Assembly (NCBI GenBank): GCA_035279785.1
Contig: DATEHC010000155.1
Location: 1 to 9,559, forward strand
Origin: 40CM-4-65-16 sp035279785
Lineage (GTDB): Bacteria > Chloroflexota > Dormibacteria > Dormibacterales > Dormibacteraceae
DNA: 9,559 bases
Reading direction: 5' to 3'
Shown here: positions 1 through 6,721 of the stretch, piece after piece
Numbering within the stretch: position 1 is the stretch's first letter
Layout: each line of letters opens with the position of its first letter
Notes under the pieces: generated by a model
Told to the model about the DNA's origin: nothing
What the model saw: only the letters and a program-made list of their open reading frames with translations
Databases searched by the model: none
Made by a program: the position numbers and the translations under genes

Positions 1-349
1 GGTCGAGACGACGGGCGAGGCCGGGACGCCGATCCGGCACTACTCTCCCGAGAAGGACGAGCTGTGGGGCGATGACATGATCCTGGAATCGGACCCGCCG
101 CGGCGGCTCGTGCATCGGTGGCGCTCGCTGTACAACGCCGACCTTGCGGCCGAGCCTTCGAGCCGGGTGACGTGGGAGATCGAGGCCCAGGATGGTGGCA
201 TATGCAGGCTGACCGTGATCCACGACGAGCTCGAGGGCTCGCCAATGACAGCCGCCAGCGTCTCAGGCGGATGGATGTTCATCATCAGCGGACTCAAGAC
301 TTTTCTAGAAACCGGCGAGCCGCTCGCCCCCCGCAGCATCGGCGCATAA
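1..349 (+). CDS. SRPBCC/AHSA1-family protein, 3' part
   Basis: The window opens inside this gene; 115 codons are visible in the frame starting at base 2, ending in TAA. The protein matches the C-terminal part of the AHSA1-like (activator of Hsp90 ATPase homologue 1-like) branch of the SRPBCC fold. Visible family signatures are ELWGDDMILESDPPRRLVHRW near the start, SRVTWEIEAQDGGICRLTVIHD in the middle and SGGWMFIISGLKTFLETGEPL at the end. Family members are usually about 140-160 residues, so roughly a quarter is missing upstream. They bind small hydrophobic ligands or act as stress or polyketide-related accessory proteins, and many sit beside ArsR-type regulators. No specific ligand can be given. 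The gene converges on the glycan operon and is unlikely to be functionally tied to it. Its stop codon overlaps the T-rich tail of the opposing terminator-like hairpin. Confidence 0.85.
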   Translation, partial: VETTGEAGTPIRHYSPEKDELWGDDMILESDPPRRLVHRWRSLYNADLAAEPSSRVTWEIEAQDGGICRLTVIHDELEGSPMTAASVSGGWMFIISGLKTFLETGEPLAPRSIGA

Positions 350-352
350 ATA

Positions 353-380
353 GAGGACGCGCGCGCGAGCTCGCGTCCTC
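353..380 (-). terminator. Hairpin between convergent genes, likely terminator
   Basis: A perfect 9-bp inverted repeat (GAGGACGCG at 353-361, CGCGTCCTC at 372-380) encloses a 10-base loop. Read on the minus strand it is followed by TATTTAT (352-346), a weak U-rich tail, so it best serves as the terminator of the leftward operon. On the plus strand there is no T-run after the stem, although it could still stabilise the 3' end of the SRPBCC transcript. The loop contains a second self-complementary GC-rich stretch, so alternative pairings exist. Confidence 0.6.
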
Positions 381-398
381 GTCGAATTCAGCTCGCGG

Positions 399-2240
399 TT
401 AGGGGTAGCTCACCACCGCAACCGGAGTGTCGGGGTTGGCCACCGTGGACGGTCCGCCGGTGTCGTTGACGACGTTCAGGATGCCGCCTTTGCCGTGCAC
501 CTTGTCGAGAAAGATCGTGAGCAGGTCGCGCAGGCTCCCGGCGGGGAGCGTCGCCGGCACTTCAAACGCGTGTGCCGCGTAGATGTTCACGCCCTGGTTG
601 AAGAAGCTGTAGCTGCCCATGCCGTAGCCGTGGAAGCTGGTGACGTCGTCGCCCACTTTGAAGGCGGCGAAGCCGTCAACTCCGGGCTCTTCCATCCACG
701 CGCCCTGGCTGGGCACGTCGTACGGCATCTCGTTCTGGAAGAAGACGTCGGTGCCGTTGTCGCCGTTCCAGACGACCTCGTACTTCTGGAAGTGCTCGAC
801 GAACAACCCATACGCGGTCACGTTGTCGCCATTGACGATGACGCCGGTATCGGCGGGGTTGCTCGTCCAGCCGACACCGTTCCCATGGTCGGCCCTCCAG
901 GCCCACACGTCGTCGAGGATCGTGTTGTCGCTGTTGACGACGAGCGCTGCCGTCGCCTTGCCGGCAGCCGCTCCGCCTACACGGAAGAACACGTCATGCA
1001 GGGCGGCGGGACCGGCGTCCTTTTCTCTGTCGCCCTCGTTTCCACCGCCGACCTTGAGCAGCGCGGCTGACCGCTCCCCTCCGGCGTCGAAGATTATGCC
1101 GTTGATCGATGCGCCCGCGCCGGTCGCCATCATCGACGCGTTCCCCTCGGTCGGGACGAGCGTCGGGAAGCCAAGCCCGAGCACGACGGTCCCCGCCCGC
1201 GATGCCTCGAGGGCGCGGTCGAGCCGATAGATGCCCGGCGTCAGGATTAAGTTCTTGCCGCGGCGCAGCGCCTTGTTGATGGCCGACGCCGAGTCGCTCG
1301 GCTTGGCGATGAAGAACGAGCTGATGGCCAACGATGCGCCCGGAGTGGGAGCGTTTCCCCAGCTGGTGCCTGACATGTTGTGCTGGACCGCCGGCACGAA
1401 CACTCTGTACCGGCCGGTCGAGTCGACGTAAAGGAACGGCGCCTCACGCGTCACCGCCGTGGTTGGCAGCACGGTGTAAGGCGGGTTGGGGAACCCCTGG
1501 GCAGGCGCGCCCTGGACGCCGGCGAACACTTGGTTCCACACCGCGTTCGACCACCCGCCGATCGAGCTGTTGCGCGTGAACCACTGCTGCTGACCCGCGT
1601 TGATCACGAAGCCGGTCTTGGAATCGGCGATGAAGCCGCCGCTCGCGAATTGCGGTTGGCCGCAGTAGTCGAATAGGAACACGGTGCCGTTGACGTTGAC
1701 GCGGCGGAGCGGCGACGCCTGTGAAACCGCAAAGAGCTCATTGCTGCCTACGCAATCTGGCTTTTCGGGCGCCGTTGCCGCTGCCGGCAAGAGGTCGGCG
1801 CCGGCCGTGTGCACGTCGATGGTGAGGTTGGACACCGACCGCCAGAAGTTGACCAGCGCAAAGCACTGGTTGATGTCGTTGTTGTTGCACTGGTTCGCCA
1901 CCTCGATTGCGCCGACGACATGGACGTCGTTCGGCGAGAGGCCGAGGCCGGCCACGCTCGTGTAGTAGCCGAGCTGGAAGACCAGCGGATGCGACACGGT
2001 GCCATATGTGCCAGGCTCGAAGAGCACGGCGTCGCGGCGCTCGCCGAACTGGTTGTGGACCTGGGCTACCGCGATGTCGTTGAGCGTTGACTGGATCGTC
2101 GCCTGCGGCATGGTCGGGCTGAAGATGTGGACGTTGGTGCCGAAGTCGGGCGTGGTTGACGCGCCGGCGCCGGCCGTGGTCGTGATCGCAGCAGACGCGA
2201 GCGCCAGCGCGCCCGCAGCAAGCACCGCACGAAATCTCAT
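399..2240 (-). CDS. Secreted double beta-helix protein (GH55/pectate-lyase-like)
   Basis: A 613-residue exported protein. A Sec signal peptide is clear: MRFR, then a hydrophobic Ala/Leu core, then AxA sites, with likely cleavage after residue 25 or 27. The rest looks like right-handed parallel beta-helix in two lobes. Each lobe opens with a similar motif: AVLFEPGTYG around residue 71 and NLILTPGIYRLDRAL around 330, each followed by a V-x-GLG turn (VAGLGLSP, VVLGLGFPTLVP). This two-lobed plan recalls GH55 exo-beta-1,3-glucanases and the Pectate_lyase_3 group. Near relatives in actinobacteria, from memory, are often mislabelled 'adenylyl cyclase' or 'coagulation factor 5/8 type'; nothing here supports cyclase activity. 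Conserved-looking stretches include WAWRADHGNGVGW (447-459), NGDNVTAYGLFVEHFQKY (470-487) and FFQNEMPYD with nearby acidic residues (500-518). No catalytic residue can be assigned. It is the last gene of the operon, 63 bases after GH3. ATG is chosen because GGGAGGAG lies six bases upstream. A glycoside hydrolase, a lyase or a non-catalytic binder are all possible. Confidence 0.8.
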   Translation of the reverse strand: MRFRAVLAAGALALASAAITTTAGAGASTTPDFGTNVHIFSPTMPQATIQSTLNDIAVAQVHNQFGERRDAVLFEPGTYGTVSHPLVFQLGYYTSVAGLGLSPNDVHVVGAIEVANQCNNNDINQCFALVNFWRSVSNLTIDVHTAGADLLPAAATAPEKPDCVGSNELFAVSQASPLRRVNVNGTVFLFDYCGQPQFASGGFIADSKTGFVINAGQQQWFTRNSSIGGWSNAVWNQVFAGVQGAPAQGFPNPPYTVLPTTAVTREAPFLYVDSTGRYRVFVPAVQHNMSGTSWGNAPTPGASLAISSFFIAKPSDSASAINKALRRGKNLILTPGIYRLDRALEASRAGTVVLGLGFPTLVPTEGNASMMATGAGASINGIIFDAGGERSAALLKVGGGNEGDREKDAGPAALHDVFFRVGGAAAGKATAALVVNSDNTILDDVWAWRADHGNGVGWTSNPADTGVIVNGDNVTAYGLFVEHFQKYEVVWNGDNGTDVFFQNEMPYDVPSQGAWMEEPGVDGFAAFKVGDDVTSFHGYGMGSYSFFNQGVNIYAAHAFEVPATLPAGSLRDLLTIFLDKVHGKGGILNVVNDTGGPSTVANPDTPVAVVSYP

Positions 2241-2246
2241 CTATGA

Positions 2247-2254
2247 CTCCTCCC
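2247..2254 (-). promoter_or_regulatory. Ribosome binding site of the beta-helix gene
   Basis: GGGAGGAG on the minus strand, six bases before the ATG at 2240. It fixes that start, which also places the signal peptide exactly at the N-terminus. The rest of the 63-base gap (2241-2303) shows no clear promoter or hairpin, so the gene is probably co-transcribed with the GH3 gene. Confidence 0.75.
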
Positions 2255-2303
2255 ACAAACCAGATCCATCAGCAGCCAAAAGAAGTCCTTGCGCGCGCCT
2301 AGG

Positions 2304-4760
2304 TCATCGCACCACCACCTCGGCGTCAAGCCTGAGATCGCGCGATGAGCGCCCGACGCGCAGCGTGTAGCTCCCCGCCGGCGTGACCCAGTCGCCCAGC
2401 GATTCGTCGAAGCAGGCGAAGGCGCGCGCGGTCAGGGACACGTGTGCTTCCACCGTCTCCCCCGCCTCAGCTCGCACGGAGGCAAAGCCCGCGAGGGTTC
2501 GGAGCGGTCGCGAAGGATCTGAGGCTTCGGGCTGGAGGTAGACCTGGACCACCTCGCGACCCGAGCGCTTGCCGGAGTTGCGCAGCCGCACGACGACCTC
2601 GACGTCGTCTCCGACGCGAGCGGTCAACTCCTTGGGAGTGGCGGACAAGTACTCCCATTCCGTGTAGCCGAGGCCGTGACCGAAGGCGAAGAGCGGCTCG
2701 ACGCCGCCGCGGTCGTAGCCGCGATACCCAACCAGGAGACCTTCCGCGTACGCGAGCGTCCCGTTGTCGGGCTGGGCGCGAAAGACCGGTGAGTCACCTT
2801 CGACGCGGGGCATCGAGATCGGCAGGCGTCCACCAGGCTCGGCGTCACCGCTCAACACCCCCGCCAGCGCCTCGCCGAAAGCCTGGCCGCCGAACCATCC
2901 CTGCACGATTGCCGCGACGTCGTCCACCCACGGCATCAACACGGGCATGCCCGAGTTGACGACGACGACCGTGTTGCGGTTGGCCGCCGCGACGCGCCTG
3001 ACCAGCTCGTCCTGGCGACCGGGTAGGGCCATGGTCTCGCGGTCGAAGCCCTCGCTCTCGGTGCCTTCAGCGGAGCCGACGACAACGACTGCGACGTCGG
3101 CGGCCGCCGCCGCGGTCGCCGCCTGCTCGAGGAGCTTCTCGTCGTGCCAGCTCGGGGCGACGGCGAGACGCATCGTGACGAACCGCCCGTTGGGCCGGAA
3201 CTCCGCGCGCACCTCGACCTCGCGCCCGACGTGCATGGTGAGCGGCACGCGGAGCTCGGGCGGTTTCGACAGCGCCTCGACGACGTCGCGCGGCTGAAGG
3301 CTGGTGGATTCCGCGACCACAACATCGCCGACCGCGATTCGCATCTGGCCGACCCCCGCCGCTCCGATGACGTGCGGCCCGTCGATCTCCGGCCGGTAAC
3401 GCGCCCGCACGACGACCTCGGCGCCGCGCATGTGCACAGCGTCGGGGAGCCCATCCCACCAGGTCAGGACGCTCGTCGGGTGCGGCGCGTCGTAGACGAC
3501 GGTTCCATCGGCGTCGCGAACCTCGAGGCGGACGCCGGCCCGGCCGCTCACGGGGTCACGAAGCAGCCCATGCGCCGGGATCGCGACCGTCGACGCGGTC
3601 AGCGTGCCCTGGTGGACGGTCAGCTGGACGTCCATCGCGTCGCGGAGCGCGTCCGCAACCGCTGGGCGAGCGACCGATAGGACGCGGACGCTGCCCCCGC
3701 CCTGCAGCTGCGGCTCGATCGCGTTGGGACCGATGAGCGCGACCCGGTGGACGCTCCCGGCCGCGAGCGGCAGCACTGCGCGCTCGTTCTTCAAGAGGAC
3801 GAAGGAGCGGGTCGCGGCCTCGCGCACGAGGTCCGGGTCGATCAGCGCTGCGTGCGGACCGGCGCCGTTCGCGGGCTCGCCGTTCAACGCGCCGACCTTG
3901 CGCGCGAGTATGAGAATCCTCGCGACCTTGTCGTCGATGACCGCTTCGTCGAGGCTGCCCGCGCGCACCGCGGCGACGAGCTTCTCGCCCCACGGGCCGT
4001 GCGGTCCAGGCATCACGAGGTCGAGGCCGCCGACGGCGCTCTCCACCGTCGAGGTCGTGGCCGACCAGTCGGAGACGACGACGCCGTCGAAGTCCCACTC
4101 TCCCTTGAGCAGGCCGTTGAGCAGCGGAGAGTTGGCGGTCATGGTCGCGCCGTTGACCGAGTTGTACGCCGCCATCACGAGGAAGGCTCCAGCTTCGTTC
4201 ACCGCAGCGTCGAAGGGCGCGAGATACAGCTCGCGAAGTACGCCCTGCGTTATGCGCGCGTCGTAGGTTCGGCGCTCGGTCTCGGAGTCATTGGCCACGA
4301 AGTGCTTCGCGGTGGCGCCGACGCCGGCCTTCTGCACGCCGCGCACGTAGGCGACGGCGATGCGCGATGTGAGCAGCGGATCTTCCGAGAAGCACTCGAA
4401 TCCGCGCCCGCTGAGCGGCGTGCGGACGATGTTGATGGTCGGCGCGAGCAGCACGTCAACGCCTTTGGAGCGAGTCTCGCGACCGAGCGCGGTGGCGAGC
4501 TCCTCGATGAGCTCCGGGTCCCACGTCGCGCCGAGCGCGATCGGACAGGGCAGCGAGGTGGACGGGTTGGCCGCGTCGAAGCGCACGCCACGGACCCCCG
4601 CGGGCCCGTCGGACGTGACGATCGGCCGCAGCCCGACGGCGCTCTCTCCATGCAGCACCCATGAATCCGCGCCGGTGAGCAGGCGGACTTTCTGCTCGAG
4701 GCTGAGTCGCGCCACGAGCTCCGACTCGCCACCGCTCACGCCAATGGTCGCGCTGCTCAA
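2304..4760 (-). CDS. GH3 beta-glycosidase with PA14-like insert
   Basis: An 818-residue family 3 glycoside hydrolase, a retaining enzyme that removes terminal beta-linked sugars, most often glucose, from oligosaccharides. The TIM-barrel domain covers about residues 15-290, with SDGPAGVRG (50-58), the substrate-binding KHF (152-154) and the nucleophile Asp231 in VVVSDW. The alpha/beta sandwich follows, interrupted at about 390-540 by a PA14-like beta region (HPTSVLTWWDGLP, VVVRARYRPEIDGPH). The sandwich resumes with VVVVGSAEGTESEGFDRE, where Glu570 is the expected acid/base. A fibronectin III-like domain (about 710-790) closes the protein after FAFGHGLGYTEWEY. Domain order and length match the PA14-containing beta-glucosidases such as Kluyveromyces BglI, in which PA14 limits chain length. 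There is no signal peptide, so it should act in the cytoplasm on imported sugars. It starts with TTG five bases after a perfect AAGGAGG; no in-frame ATG lies near. Exact sugar specificity (glucosidase, xylosidase or other) is not decided by sequence. Confidence 0.95.
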   Translation of the reverse strand: MSSATIGVSGGESELVARLSLEQKVRLLTGADSWVLHGESAVGLRPIVTSDGPAGVRGVRFDAANPSTSLPCPIALGATWDPELIEELATALGRETRSKGVDVLLAPTINIVRTPLSGRGFECFSEDPLLTSRIAVAYVRGVQKAGVGATAKHFVANDSETERRTYDARITQGVLRELYLAPFDAAVNEAGAFLVMAAYNSVNGATMTANSPLLNGLLKGEWDFDGVVVSDWSATTSTVESAVGGLDLVMPGPHGPWGEKLVAAVRAGSLDEAVIDDKVARILILARKVGALNGEPANGAGPHAALIDPDLVREAATRSFVLLKNERAVLPLAAGSVHRVALIGPNAIEPQLQGGGSVRVLSVARPAVADALRDAMDVQLTVHQGTLTASTVAIPAHGLLRDPVSGRAGVRLEVRDADGTVVYDAPHPTSVLTWWDGLPDAVHMRGAEVVVRARYRPEIDGPHVIGAAGVGQMRIAVGDVVVAESTSLQPRDVVEALSKPPELRVPLTMHVGREVEVRAEFRPNGRFVTMRLAVAPSWHDEKLLEQAATAAAAADVAVVVVGSAEGTESEGFDRETMALPGRQDELVRRVAAANRNTVVVVNSGMPVLMPWVDDVAAIVQGWFGGQAFGEALAGVLSGDAEPGGRLPISMPRVEGDSPVFRAQPDNGTLAYAEGLLVGYRGYDRGGVEPLFAFGHGLGYTEWEYLSATPKELTARVGDDVEVVVRLRNSGKRSGREVVQVYLQPEASDPSRPLRTLAGFASVRAEAGETVEAHVSLTARAFACFDESLGDWVTPAGSYTLRVGRSSRDLRLDAEVVVR

Positions 4761-4765
4761 TCAGG

Positions 4766-4772
4766 CCTCCTT
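4766..4772 (-). promoter_or_regulatory. Ribosome binding site that supports a TTG start for GH3
   Basis: AAGGAGG on the minus strand, with a five-base spacer to the TTG at 4760-4758. This perfect site is the reason for choosing TTG. The next in-frame ATG codons lie deep within the catalytic domain and would remove essential motifs. Confidence 0.75.
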
Positions 4773-4788
4773 GAAGGGTTGGATGTGG

Positions 4789-4817
4789 AGTCCGGCCGGC
4801 GCGATGCCGGCCGGACT
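4789..4817 (-). repeat. Perfect 12-bp stem-loop between binding-protein and GH3 genes
   Basis: AGTCCGGCCGGC (4789-4800) and its exact reverse complement (4806-4817) enclose a five-base loop. It lies 25 bases after the stop of the substrate-binding protein gene and 29 bases before the GH3 start. On the minus strand, the transcribed one, the stem is not followed by a T-run, so it is not a standard intrinsic terminator. A 3'-protecting or partly terminating hairpin that lowers GH3 expression relative to the binding protein is a reasonable inference. Confidence 0.7.
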
Positions 4818-4841
4818 TTCATTGGACCGACCGAAAGGCTG

Positions 4842-6620
4842 TTAGCCGACGGGCTTGAGCTGCATGAGGATGTACGGCATCTGAGGGTCGCTCGGCGAAG
4901 GGTTCATATACGGGTGCGATTGGTTGGGCCAGCCCGTGTACTTCGCGCTGCTGTAGACGTTCCAGTCCGCCCCATAGAGAAGCGGAGCGTAGGGCACGTC
5001 CGTGGACATGATCTTCTCGAGCTTCTGAACGGTCGGGTAGAGCGATGCCGTGTCGTTGGGGTCGGTGCTGGCGTACGCGGTGAGGGCCGCGGTGGCGTCG
5101 GCGTTCTTGTAGCCGACCTGGCCGGCCGCCGTGCCCTGGAACCAGTCGTAGTACTGGATGTAAGGGATGCTGCCGCCGTTGCCCCAGTGGATCATGGTCT
5201 GCCATCCCGCCGGGTTGGAAGTGAGCGTCGTGTTCCAGTCCGAGTAGCCCTGCGCCGGCTTGGTGGTTACGTCCATGCCAAGCGGCTGAAGCTCCTGCGA
5301 GATGAGCGCCGCGTTCTCCCAGTAGTCGGAGAACGGAACCGGGTCGTAGACCGAAAACTTGATGATCTGCCCGCCCTTGGTCCAGCAGTTGGCGTTGTTG
5401 CTGCCGTCGCAGTTGCCGCCGGACTTGAAGGTCTGGGTGCCGCTGTCGTAGTGCGAGGTGGCCGGCGGTGCCCAGCCCGCGTTCTTGAGGATGTCGTAAA
5501 CGTCCATGCCGGCGGGCAGGTTTTGCGCCTTCGCCGTGGCCCCGTCAGGAACGTTGCCGCTGATCGACAGGTCGTTGGCGAAGCTGCCGTCGGTCGGCAG
5601 AAATGCCTTCTGGTTCGGGAGGATGAGCGCGCTCGATGAGCTTGCCGCTCGCTCGTAGCCGGACTCGCCGAGGAGCGCCAGGGCGTTCCGGTCGATGGCG
5701 TAGCTGACGGCTTTACGCACCGCGGCCTCGTTGATGCCGGTGGCCCCGCCGTTGCCGGGGTTCAGGTTGAAGTAGAGCGTGACCGTGGAGCCCGAGGCAA
5801 ACCAGGCGTGGTTGGTCAGGGGGTTCAGGTTGACGTAGTTCTGATAGACGTTCGGGATGTCGTTGCCGGCCCAGTCGAGCTGGCCGCTGATGAGCGCGTC
5901 GCTAGCGGCAGCATTCGTCGCGATGGCCGGCGTGTCGATCTCAGACTCCGGCGGGGTGCCGCCCCAGTAGTTCGGGTTCGGCTTCCACTTGATCAGCGAG
6001 CTCGTGTAGCTCGAGAGCATGAATGGACCGGTGCCGACCGGGTTGGCGATCGTCATGGTCGGGTTCGCCGCGACCTGAGACGCCACCGACGCCTTGAGGA
6101 TGTAGGTCTTGCCGAGGATCGTGAAGAGCGACGTGTACTGCGGCGTCGTGAAGTGAAGCGTGACCGTGTTGCCCGAGACCGTCGCGTCAGAGGCCTGGTC
6201 GGGGACGCCGAAGATGTTGGCCTTCGGATTCGCCACCACCTTGTAGGTCGCGGCCACGTCGGCCGGCCCGAAGGACGAGCCGTCGTTGAACTTCACGTTC
6301 TGGCGGATGGTGAGCTGGATGTCCTTGCCACCGTTGGCAAACTGGTAGGCCGTCGCCAGCCACGGGTGGGTTCCGGCCGCCGTCGGGTCGAGCTCGTCGA
6401 ACTCGACGAGCGGTTCGTTGACGATGCTACGGGTGCCCATGCTCGACGAGACCGAGTTCGAGTCGTACGGGTTGAAGTCCTGCGAGAACGTCACTCCCGT
6501 GGTCGGTTCGGCGATGAGCGGCTTGCCGCCGGACACCGTCGCGGTGTTGCTGGACTGCTGGCACGCGGTGAACACCATCGCGGTGACTCCCAGCAGTGCC
6601 GCCAGAGATCGAAACTTCAT
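4842..6620 (-). CDS. ABC transporter substrate-binding lipoprotein (SBP_bac_5 family)
   Basis: A 592-residue extracytoplasmic solute receptor of the OppA/DppA family (cluster C). The N-terminus is a lipoprotein signal: a short basic start, a hydrophobic stretch and the lipobox VFTAC with Cys20 as lipidation site, followed by a polar linker. Family landmarks are FNDGSSFGPADVAATYK (111-127), NPVGTGPFML (193-202) with KPNPNYWGG shortly after, AAVRKAVSYAIDRNAL (299-314) and the C-terminal PYAPLLYGADWNVY (543-556). The tail YTGWPNQSHPYMNP resembles, from memory, members encoded beside glycosidases, such as Thermotoga oligosaccharide-binding proteins. Cys404 and Cys412 could form a disulfide. It would hand its ligand to the transporter encoded just upstream. 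The neighbouring GH3 gene argues for a beta-linked oligosaccharide rather than a peptide, but a peptide ligand is not excluded. The start is fixed by GGAGGTGAT, six bases before the ATG. Inverted repeats lie on both sides of the cistron. Confidence 0.93.
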   Translation of the reverse strand: MKFRSLAALLGVTAMVFTACQQSSNTATVSGGKPLIAEPTTGVTFSQDFNPYDSNSVSSSMGTRSIVNEPLVEFDELDPTAAGTHPWLATAYQFANGGKDIQLTIRQNVKFNDGSSFGPADVAATYKVVANPKANIFGVPDQASDATVSGNTVTLHFTTPQYTSLFTILGKTYILKASVASQVAANPTMTIANPVGTGPFMLSSYTSSLIKWKPNPNYWGGTPPESEIDTPAIATNAAASDALISGQLDWAGNDIPNVYQNYVNLNPLTNHAWFASGSTVTLYFNLNPGNGGATGINEAAVRKAVSYAIDRNALALLGESGYERAASSSSALILPNQKAFLPTDGSFANDLSISGNVPDGATAKAQNLPAGMDVYDILKNAGWAPPATSHYDSGTQTFKSGGNCDGSNNANCWTKGGQIIKFSVYDPVPFSDYWENAALISQELQPLGMDVTTKPAQGYSDWNTTLTSNPAGWQTMIHWGNGGSIPYIQYYDWFQGTAAGQVGYKNADATAALTAYASTDPNDTASLYPTVQKLEKIMSTDVPYAPLLYGADWNVYSSAKYTGWPNQSHPYMNPSPSDPQMPYILMQLKPVG

Positions 6621-6626
6621 GGATCA

Positions 6627-6635
6627 ATCACCTCC
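6627..6635 (-). promoter_or_regulatory. Very strong ribosome binding site of the binding-protein gene
   Basis: GGAGGTGAT on the minus strand matches the standard anti-Shine-Dalgarno end of 16S rRNA over nine bases, with a six-base spacer to the ATG at 6620. It is the longest such match among the starts in this window. This fits the need for binding protein in excess over the membrane complex. Confidence 0.8.
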
Positions 6636-6674
6636 GTGAAATGGACGGGAATAACGCAGGCACCACAGCCTCCA

Positions 6675-6690
6675 TCCCTCCACGGAGGGA
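6675..6690 (-). repeat. 16-bp palindrome upstream of the binding-protein gene
   Basis: TCCCTCC and GGAGGGA form exact inverted arms around the two central bases AC. It lies in the 101-base gap between the ATPase stop (6722) and the binding-protein start (6620), about 55 bases before the ATG. It may be a small mRNA hairpin (six or seven pairs) or an operator for a dimeric repressor. No T-run follows it on the transcribed strand, and no convincing -35/-10 pair was found in the gap, so an internal promoter is neither supported nor excluded. Confidence 0.45.
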
Positions 6691-6721
6691 AACGAAACGC
6701 CAAACACGAGCTCACCTTTCC

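Noticed and set aside
399..2240. Adenylyl cyclase or coagulation factor 5/8 (F5/8C) function for the beta-helix protein
   Set aside because: No cyclase catalytic motif and no discoidin-type domain could be seen. These names appear to be inherited annotation labels.
3747..4664. Plus-strand open frame of 305 codons opposite the GH3 catalytic domain
   Set aside because: A shadow of the GH3 gene, with no motif of its own and charged, repetitive composition.
6621..6721. A sigma-70-type promoter for the binding-protein gene
   Set aside because: TTGGCG-like and TTATTC-like hexamers can be found, but their spacing is not convincing. Only the palindrome and the ribosome binding site are supported.
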